Assembly (NCBI GenBank): GCA_016205085.1
Contig: JACQJN010000125.1
Location: 1-11,350, forward strand
DNA length: 11,350 nt
Direction: 5' to 3'
Source: Elusimicrobiota bacterium
Lineage (GTDB): Bacteria > Elusimicrobiota > Elusimicrobia > JACQJN01
Shown here: positions 6,486 to 11,350 of the stretch, in pieces
How the letters are laid out: each line of letters starts with the position of its first letter
Position numbering within the stretch: the stretch's first letter is position 1
Program-made: the position numbers and the translations under genes
The notes under the pieces: generated by a model
The model's database searches: none
Told to the model about the DNA's origin: nothing
What the model saw: only the letters and a program-made list of their open reading frames with translations

Positions 6486-7510
6486 TGTTGGCCTTTATAC
6501 TTCGTCGTCTGGCCCTCCTGCCCCTAGTCGCATTGGGAGTTACCCTGCTTCTGTTTGGATTGCTTCAGTTCCTGACCCCTGAAATGCGGGCCTCTCTCTA
6601 CATCAAGGATCCTAGGCAACTCTCGGCCATGGAAGCCGTCATCCAAAAATACAAACTCAGAGACCCTTTCCCCGTTCAGTACGGGGTATGGCTGAAACAA
6701 CTGCTGGGGGGAGATTTGGGCTATTCCGAGACGGCCAAGATGCCCGTGGGAGAGGCGGTGCGGGCCTTTTTCCCGGCCACATTCGAATTGGCTCTGTTCT
6801 CCTTTTTTCCCATCCTCACCATCGGAATATGGCTGGGGACCCAGTCCGCAGTCAAGAAAGACAAATTTATCGATCAGGTGTCCCGGTTCATGGCCATCAC
6901 AGGATATTCTTTGCCTTCTTTTGTCCTGGGACTCGTGCTTTTGATGATCTTCTACGGGCATCTGAAGCTTCTGCCTCCCGGACGATTTTCTTTGGAGACA
7001 GACTTGCTGATCCATTCAGAAAACTTCCGCCAATACACAGGGCTTCTCCTGGCGGACTCCATTCTCAACAGAAAACTGTGGGTCTTCTGGGATGGTTTCA
7101 AACATCTCATCCTGCCCTCCATCACCCTCTGCTACATCAATGTGGCCCTTTTAGTGCGCATCACACGGTCTTCCATGCTGGAAGAGATCAACAAAGATTA
7201 TGTCCGCACCGCCAGGGCCAAAGGTCTATCGGAATCCGTGGTCATCAATAAACATGCCCGCAAAAATGCCCTGATCCCGGTGATCACACTTTCCAGCCTG
7301 CTCTTTGTAGGAATTCTGGGGGGAGTCGTCATCACTGAAACCGTCTTCAACTATCCAGGCATAGGAAGGTGGGGAGTCAATGCCGCACAGCAACTGGATA
7401 TACCGGGGGTGATAGGATTCGCCCTGCTCTATTCCTGTCTCTTCGTACTGGGCAATTTAGTGGCGGATACCCTGTATGCGTACGTAGACCCCCGCATCAG
7501 ACTCAAATGA
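6485..7510 (+). CDS. oppB: Peptide ABC transporter permease, OppB/DppB family
   Basis: This is one of the two membrane subunits that form the peptide channel. The 341-residue protein begins MLAFILRRLALLPLVALGVTLLLFGLLQFL, the N-terminal helix typical of OppB/DppB, followed by the periplasmic segment LRDPFPVQYGVWLKQLLGGDLGYSE. After further hydrophobic segments comes the cytoplasmic EAA loop EEINKDYVRTARAKGLSES (conserved G247) that contacts the ATPases. It continues with NALIPVITLSSLLFVGILGGVVITETVFNYPGIG, and the end YAYVDPRIRLK is canonical. Length is normal. Initiation sequence is weak and lies within a heptad repeat. The stop overlaps the oppC ATG by four bases (ATGA). Confidence 0.95.
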   Translation: MLAFILRRLALLPLVALGVTLLLFGLLQFLTPEMRASLYIKDPRQLSAMEAVIQKYKLRDPFPVQYGVWLKQLLGGDLGYSETAKMPVGEAVRAFFPATFELALFSFFPILTIGIWLGTQSAVKKDKFIDQVSRFMAITGYSLPSFVLGLVLLMIFYGHLKLLPPGRFSLETDLLIHSENFRQYTGLLLADSILNRKLWVFWDGFKHLILPSITLCYINVALLVRITRSSMLEEINKDYVRTARAKGLSESVVINKHARKNALIPVITLSSLLFVGILGGVVITETVFNYPGIGRWGVNAAQQLDIPGVIGFALLYSCLFVLGNLVADTLYAYVDPRIRLK

Positions 7511-8391
7511 GTTCCGAACTCGCGACTCTCCTGAGACGTGTCAAAAAAAATCCCCTTTCCCTATTGGGTTTGGGGCTTATCTCCTTTTTCATTTTGATCG
7601 CCATCCTAGCGCCTGCGCTGGCCCCCGTGCCTCCCAACTCCAGAGACTCTTACCTGATCCCGCAGACAGGCTACAGCTCCGATCCCGTGCGTCCTTCCCG
7701 GGAACACATCTTCGGGACCACGGAGCAGCAGTACGACATGTACTACGGAATCATCTGGGGAACCCGAACCGCTTTCAAGGTGGGAGTGACGGTGGTGCTT
7801 ACCTCTTTGGCTATCGGAATTATTTTGGGAGGTTTGGCGGGCTTCTACGGCCGATGGATCGATGAGGCGCTGATGCGGTTTACGGACATCATCCTGGCCT
7901 TCCCGCATATCGTGCTGGCTGTCGTGATCGTGGCGGTCCTGGGGCCTTCCCTGAAAAACGTGATGATCGCCATCGCCCTTGTCTCCTGGCCGTCCTATGC
8001 CAGACTCTTGCGAGGGGACGTCCTCTCCATCAAGGAAAGAGAATTCGTTTTGGCGGCCCGGGCCCTGGGAGCCACCGATTTCCGCATTCTTTTCAGGCAC
8101 GTCATTCCCAACGCCATCTACCCGCTCCTGGTCCTGGCCTCCTTGGACATAGGCAACATCGTCATCTACGCCGCGGCCCTGAGTTTCCTGGGCCTGGGAG
8201 CTCCAATGGGTTATGCCGATTGGGGACAACTTATCTCTTTATCTCGCAACTGGATCCTGGGCTCCTCCGGCAATCCATTTGAATATTGGCACACGGTCCT
8301 TATCCCGGGTGGAACTATTTTTCTTTTTGTGCTAGGCTGGAACTTATTAGGGGACGCATTTCGAGATATTTTAGATCCTAGACAGAAGTGA
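7507..8391 (+). CDS. oppC: Peptide ABC transporter permease, OppC/DppC family
   Basis: This is the second membrane subunit, pairing with OppB. The 294-residue protein starts at the ATG overlapping the oppB stop (ATGA). A longer reading from 7369 would add 46 residues that are merely the shifted frame of oppB, so it is not used. Visible features are the N-terminal RRVKKNPLSLLGLGLISFFILIAILAP helix and the family motif HIFGTTEQQYDMYYGIIWGTRTAFKVG. Membrane segments precede the EAA loop IKEREFVLAARALGATDFRI, followed by HVIPNAIYPLLV, AALSFLGLG and the end LLGDAFRDILDPRQK. The complete OppABCDF set is thus encoded in this window, but split by two other genes. Confidence 0.95.
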   Translation: MSSELATLLRRVKKNPLSLLGLGLISFFILIAILAPALAPVPPNSRDSYLIPQTGYSSDPVRPSREHIFGTTEQQYDMYYGIIWGTRTAFKVGVTVVLTSLAIGIILGGLAGFYGRWIDEALMRFTDIILAFPHIVLAVVIVAVLGPSLKNVMIAIALVSWPSYARLLRGDVLSIKEREFVLAARALGATDFRILFRHVIPNAIYPLLVLASLDIGNIVIYAAALSFLGLGAPMGYADWGQLISLSRNWILGSSGNPFEYWHTVLIPGGTIFLFVLGWNLLGDAFRDILDPRQK

Positions 8392-8403
8392 GCCAGACGT
8401 AAG

Positions 8404-9975
8404 ATGCAAACTCTCACGGATCTTATCGAACAAGCCGCTCAAAACTTCGGCGACAAACCTTTCCTGACTCTAAGAGACAAAAGTCTAAGCTTCAAAGAAA
8501 TCGGGGAACGCAGCCGACAGCTGGCCGACGCCTTCTCCCGGCGGGGGATAGGCAAGGGAAACTGCGTGGCCATTGTTTTAAGAAATAGCCCGGAATTCAT
8601 CATCACCTATTTCGCCCTCACAAGACTCGGAGCCATCGCGGTGCCCATCAATTTTTTAGTCCAGAAAGTGCATGAGTTAGAGTATATGCTCAAAGACTGC
8701 GGAGCGGTGGGGGTGGTGACTCAAAATGAATTTCTGGAAAATCTAAAATCTGTCAAACGCAATCTTTCTTCCCTGAAATACCTTTGGTGCACCGATTACT
8801 CCGAAGAAGGAACAGAAAACTTCTGGACTTTTCTTAATTCCAAACTCTCAACCCACAACCCCCAACTCCCAACTTCTTCGGAAGATGTCGTCACTATCCT
8901 TTATACCTCAGGCACAACCGGCTCTCCAAAAGGAGTGATGCTGACCCATCATAACCTCCTGACCAACTGCGAAGGGGCCCTTCAACTTTTAAACATCATC
9001 CCTGACGACGTTTTTTTATGCATTCTGCCCATGTTCCACACATTCGCCTGGATCGCCTGCGTCTTGGTTCCATTAAAACTGGGCTGCAAGGTGGTGGTGC
9101 TGAGTTCCGTCACCCCTGCCAAACCTTGGCTTAAACTCATGGCCAAACATGGGGTTACTCTCTTTCCAGCCGTCCCTCCTATTTACTTTGTTTTATCCAA
9201 AGAAGCCGTGGGATTCAAACGACTTCTCCTTAAATATTACTTTTTCAGAAAAGTAAGAATGGGCATCTCAGGAGCCGCCCCCTTAAGCGTAGAGGTGTTG
9301 AAGGCATTCGAATCCAAACTGGGGGTCCCTATTCTGGAAGGGTACGGCTTAACCGAAACCAGCCCAGCCGTTTCCATCAACCCCCTCCAACACCGCAAAA
9401 TAGGCAGTGTGGGAAAGATCATCCCCGGGGTAGCTGTTAAAATTTTGGATGAAGAAGGACGTGAATTGCCGACCATGGACGAGGGGGAGATCTGCGTTCG
9501 AGGCCCCAATGTCATGAAAGGCTACTATAACAAACCCGAAGCGACCCAGGAAGCCATCACCCCGGATGGATGGCTCAAAACAGGCGACATAGGCGCCCTG
9601 GATGCGGAAGGATACCTCTACGTTCGAGATCGCAAAAAGGATATGATCATTATAAAAGGGTTAAAAGTCTTCCCAGCTCAAATTGAAGCCATCCTTTTGA
9701 CCCACCCCGCCATTGAGGAAGCTGCCGTAGTGGGCATCCCCAGCGAAGATGGGGAAGAAATCATCAAAGCCTATTGTGTGCTCAAAAAGGGAGTTCACCT
9801 GGAAAAATCGGAATTAATGCACTTTATGAAGGAAAAGTTTGATCCCTACAAACGCCCACGGGATGTGGAATTCCTGGATGCCCTGCCCAAAAATGCCCTC
9901 CAAAAAATATTAAAGAGAGTTCTCAAACAAAAAGAAATAGAGAAGCAAAAATCAATAAAATCAACAATATCATAA
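8404..9975 (+). CDS. AMP-forming acyl-CoA synthetase (long-chain fatty-acid-CoA ligase-like)
   Basis: An adenylate-forming enzyme that activates a carboxylic acid with ATP to an acyl-AMP and transfers it to CoA. In the 523-residue protein the ATP-binding loop is YTSGTTGSPKG (167-177), the A5 motif GYGLTETSP (313-321), the A7 aspartate in GWLKTGDIG (D395) and the A8 hinge RDRKKDMIIIKGLKVFP (408 onward). The C-terminal domain has A10 PKNALQKILKR with the presumed catalytic lysine K501; the usual glycine before that lysine is glutamine. PMFHTFAW and overall length fit medium/long-chain acyl-CoA synthetases, but exact substrate cannot be read. A run of five 7-bp repeats encodes the linker just before the ATP loop. 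It begins 12 bases after oppC, with a weak ribosome-binding site, and its end overlaps the next gene. A role in fatty-acid use or lipid recycling is inferred only from family. Confidence 0.9.
   Translation: MQTLTDLIEQAAQNFGDKPFLTLRDKSLSFKEIGERSRQLADAFSRRGIGKGNCVAIVLRNSPEFIITYFALTRLGAIAVPINFLVQKVHELEYMLKDCGAVGVVTQNEFLENLKSVKRNLSSLKYLWCTDYSEEGTENFWTFLNSKLSTHNPQLPTSSEDVVTILYTSGTTGSPKGVMLTHHNLLTNCEGALQLLNIIPDDVFLCILPMFHTFAWIACVLVPLKLGCKVVVLSSVTPAKPWLKLMAKHGVTLFPAVPPIYFVLSKEAVGFKRLLLKYYFFRKVRMGISGAAPLSVEVLKAFESKLGVPILEGYGLTETSPAVSINPLQHRKIGSVGKIIPGVAVKILDEEGRELPTMDEGEICVRGPNVMKGYYNKPEATQEAITPDGWLKTGDIGALDAEGYLYVRDRKKDMIIIKGLKVFPAQIEAILLTHPAIEEAAVVGIPSEDGEEIIKAYCVLKKGVHLEKSELMHFMKEKFDPYKRPRDVEFLDALPKNALQKILKRVLKQKEIEKQKSIKSTIS
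8843..8877 (+). repeat. 7-bp tandem repeat, five units, inside the acyl-CoA synthetase gene
   Basis: AACTCTC, AACCCAC, AACCCCC, AACTCCC, AACTTCT follow in perfect 7-base register, each starting AAC. The translation (SKLSTHNPQLPTS) falls in the non-conserved linker between the N-terminal subdomain and the ATP-binding loop, where an insertion is tolerated. Confidence 0.85.
9948..9974 (+). repeat. Possible 9-bp repeat at the synthetase/nucleotidyltransferase junction
   Basis: AAAATCAAT, AAAATCAAC and AATATCATA follow in 9-base register; the third is diverged. The A-rich composition makes chance likely, so this is weaker than the 7-8 bp arrays. Confidence 0.35.
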
Positions 9976-11350
9976 AAGCTGCTTTAACCCCAGCCAGGGA
10001 ACGCCTGTACCTGGTGGGAGGTTATTTAAGGGACCAATTCCTAAACAAGTCCAACCAGGATTTGGATTTAGCCTATCAGGGCCCCACAGAACCCTACGCC
10101 AAGAGTTTAGTCCGTCTGCTGGGGGGAACCCTGGTGACCCTAGATGACCTGACCCAGGTGTACCGGCTGGTCTTGCCCGTGGACAGATATCCCGTTTCCC
10201 AAATAGACATAGCTAAAATCCAAGGCAAAAATATCCAGGAAGACCTGGCTCGCAGAGACTTTAGAATCAATGCCATGGCCCTGCCGTTAGAAGATCGGAG
10301 AGCGAAAATCGAAGAGCGAAATATATTGGATCCGTTTGGAGGGCTCACTGATCTCAAAAAGAAGGTCGTCCGCTTAGTATCCCCCCAAGCCCTGGAGGAG
10401 GACCCTTTGCGGCTTCTTCGGGCCTTTAGAATTGCGGCAGAACTGGATTTTAAGATAGACCCAACGACGCTCAAAGAGATACAAAAACAAGCCTCCCTAA
10501 TCAAAAAACCTTCCCCGGAAAGAATCCAGATGGAATTGATCCGGCTTTTGGAAACATCGGGAAGCTCAAAATGGCTCAGTGTGATGGATGAGACGAAACT
10601 TCTGACCCATTTATTTCCGGATCTTGAGCCTTCCAGACGCTGCGCCACTGTCTACTACGGCTCCGGAGGGGTTCTCAAACACACATTGACCACTGTCGAA
10701 CGATTGGAATATCTGTTTCAGAATTTGAAAAAAATATTTTCTCATATTCATTCCCCTATTTCCTCCATTCTGCGAACAACTCCACCCAGCATCCTTAAAC
10801 TGGCGGCCTTGCTGCATGACGTAGCCAAACCGAAAACAGCTAAAAAGATTGACGGGCGATTGAGATTCTTCGGACACGAAGAAGAAGGAGGCAAAATGGC
10901 CTCCCGCATCCTGGAGCGGCTTCGCTTCAGCCGCGCCCATACCCACGTCGTTCGCACGGCCATCAGCCACCACCTAAGACCTGGGAACCTGGCCGTCAAT
11001 ACGATTATTTCCGACAAAGCGGTATTTCGATTCTTCCGAGATTTGGGTTCCGTGAGCGTGCCTCTTCTTCTGGTTTGCTGGGCCGATCATTCCAGCTATC
11101 TCACCCCCAAACAACTCAAAAAGATCGAGCCCCGCCTGGGCAAAGAGCCCGAAGACTCCCTCCCTATCAAAAAGACGGGCATCCTAAAAACCCTCCGCCA
11201 CCTGCAGGTAGTAGGCTATCTGCTCAAATGCTACTTCACGGAAAAGAGACTGGTTGCTCCTCTCAAACTTTTGGATGGGAATGAGGTCATGAAAATTTTG
11301 AAACTGAAACCAGGACCTCAAATAGGCCAGATATTGGATCGACTTCGAGA
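9951..11350 (+). CDS. CCA-adding enzyme / poly(A) polymerase family nucleotidyltransferase with HD domain (3' end outside window; non-canonical start)
   Basis: Class II tRNA nucleotidyltransferase/poly(A) polymerase family; members add CCA (or A) to RNA 3' ends in the cytoplasm. The active-site motif LYLVGGYLRD is followed by the metal-binding aspartates of QDLDL (codons 10059 and 10065). Next come RRDFRINAMA, ILDPFGGLTDLKKKVVRLV, EDPLRLLRAFRIAAELDF and an HD-type region with KHTLTTVERL and LLHDVAKP (H at 10815, D at 10818). The frame is open from a TGA at 9840-9842 to the window end. Between that stop and the catalytic VGG the only ATG, GTG or TTG is the GTG of VGG itself (10014), too late for a working enzyme. 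I give 9951 (ATC, preceded by GAGAAG) as a tentative start; ATT at 9909 or ATA at 9972, overlapping the previous stop as ATAA, are alternatives. A 7-bp repeat encodes the loop before the DPFGG motif. CCA-adding versus poly(A) activity cannot be decided. Confidence 0.82.
   Translation, partial: MNKINNIIKAALTPARERLYLVGGYLRDQFLNKSNQDLDLAYQGPTEPYAKSLVRLLGGTLVTLDDLTQVYRLVLPVDRYPVSQIDIAKIQGKNIQEDLARRDFRINAMALPLEDRRAKIEERNILDPFGGLTDLKKKVVRLVSPQALEEDPLRLLRAFRIAAELDFKIDPTTLKEIQKQASLIKKPSPERIQMELIRLLETSGSSKWLSVMDETKLLTHLFPDLEPSRRCATVYYGSGGVLKHTLTTVERLEYLFQNLKKIFSHIHSPISSILRTTPPSILKLAALLHDVAKPKTAKKIDGRLRFFGHEEEGGKMASRILERLRFSRAHTHVVRTAISHHLRPGNLAVNTIISDKAVFRFFRDLGSVSVPLLLVCWADHSSYLTPKQLKKIEPRLGKEPEDSLPIKKTGILKTLRHLQVVGYLLKCYFTEKRLVAPLKLLDGNEVMKILKLKPGPQIGQILDRLR
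10292..10319 (+). repeat. 7-bp tandem repeat, four units, inside the nucleotidyltransferase gene
   Basis: AGATCGG, AGAGCGA, AAATCGA, AGAGCGA follow in 7-base register; the second and fourth are identical. They encode the charged loop DRRAKIEER between RRDFRINAMALPL and ILDPFGG, a position where family members differ in sequence and length. Confidence 0.75.

Noticed and set aside
7369..7506. 46-codon N-terminal extension of oppC
   Set aside because: It is the out-of-frame reading of oppB; the ATG at 7507 overlaps the oppB stop in the classic ATGA arrangement and gives a normal-length permease.
8843..8877. Repeat arrays as CRISPR
   Set aside because: Units are 7-8 bp with no spacers and lie within coding sequence; none of the arrays has CRISPR geometry and no cas gene is present.
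10735..10800. Pyrimidine-rich stretch in the nucleotidyltransferase gene as another heptad array
   Set aside because: TTCATTC, CCCTATT, TCCTCCA and TTCTGCG share only composition, not a consistent unit, so I could not support a repeat.

Overview
All genes in this window lie on the plus strand, packed tightly with overlapping stops and starts. This is the layout of a long bacterial operon. By eye G+C is close to half. The transporter's substrate-binding protein has a Sec-type signal peptide without a usable lipobox, which fits a bacterium with a periplasm (inference). A 20-bp palindrome that translates as PAGRQ, together with several degenerate 7-8 bp tandem repeats, resembles repeat classes I recall from uncultivated candidate-phylum genomes (for example Omnitrophota-like or CPR lineages). 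That placement is recollection only, and no rRNA or phylogenetic marker in the window settles it.

Layout: (1) bases 1-63 hold the last residues of an upstream gene that looks like the end of an Lrp/AsnC-family regulator; its stop overlaps the next start by one base. (2) 63-2055 encodes the two ATPases of an oligopeptide/dipeptide ABC importer (OppD- and OppF-like). (3) 2055-2711 encodes a small secreted protein made of three-plus beta-propeller-like repeats. (4) 2733-4637 encodes an OPT-family oligopeptide transporter, a secondary carrier. (5) 4624-8391 encodes the rest of the ABC importer: periplasmic binding protein (OppA-like) and permeases OppB and OppC. (6) 8404-9975 encodes an AMP-forming acyl-CoA synthetase. 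(7) From about 9951 to the window end is a CCA-adding enzyme/poly(A) polymerase-family nucleotidyltransferase with an HD domain, with no ordinary start codon and running off the window.

Together the first six complete genes read as a peptide-uptake operon combining a full five-component ABC importer with an OPT carrier. The small secreted protein is embedded in it, and a regulator of amino-acid-responsive type possibly lies just upstream. The acyl-CoA synthetase and the tRNA/RNA nucleotidyltransferase are probably co-transcribed but not obviously functionally linked.

The most unusual layer is the repeats. There are four clear short tandem arrays with different units (8-mer at 4705-4736; 7-mers at 6451-6485, 8843-8877 and 10292-10319) plus a 20-bp palindrome at 4595-4614. 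Each sits at a gene junction or in a variable protein segment. One forms the hydrophobic core of the OppA signal peptide, one forms the start region of oppB, two lie in enzyme loops, and the palindrome forms the OPT C-terminus beside the oppA ribosome-binding site. I found no tRNA, rRNA, CRISPR array, insertion sequence or convincing terminator. No gene-free stretch exceeds about 40 bases.
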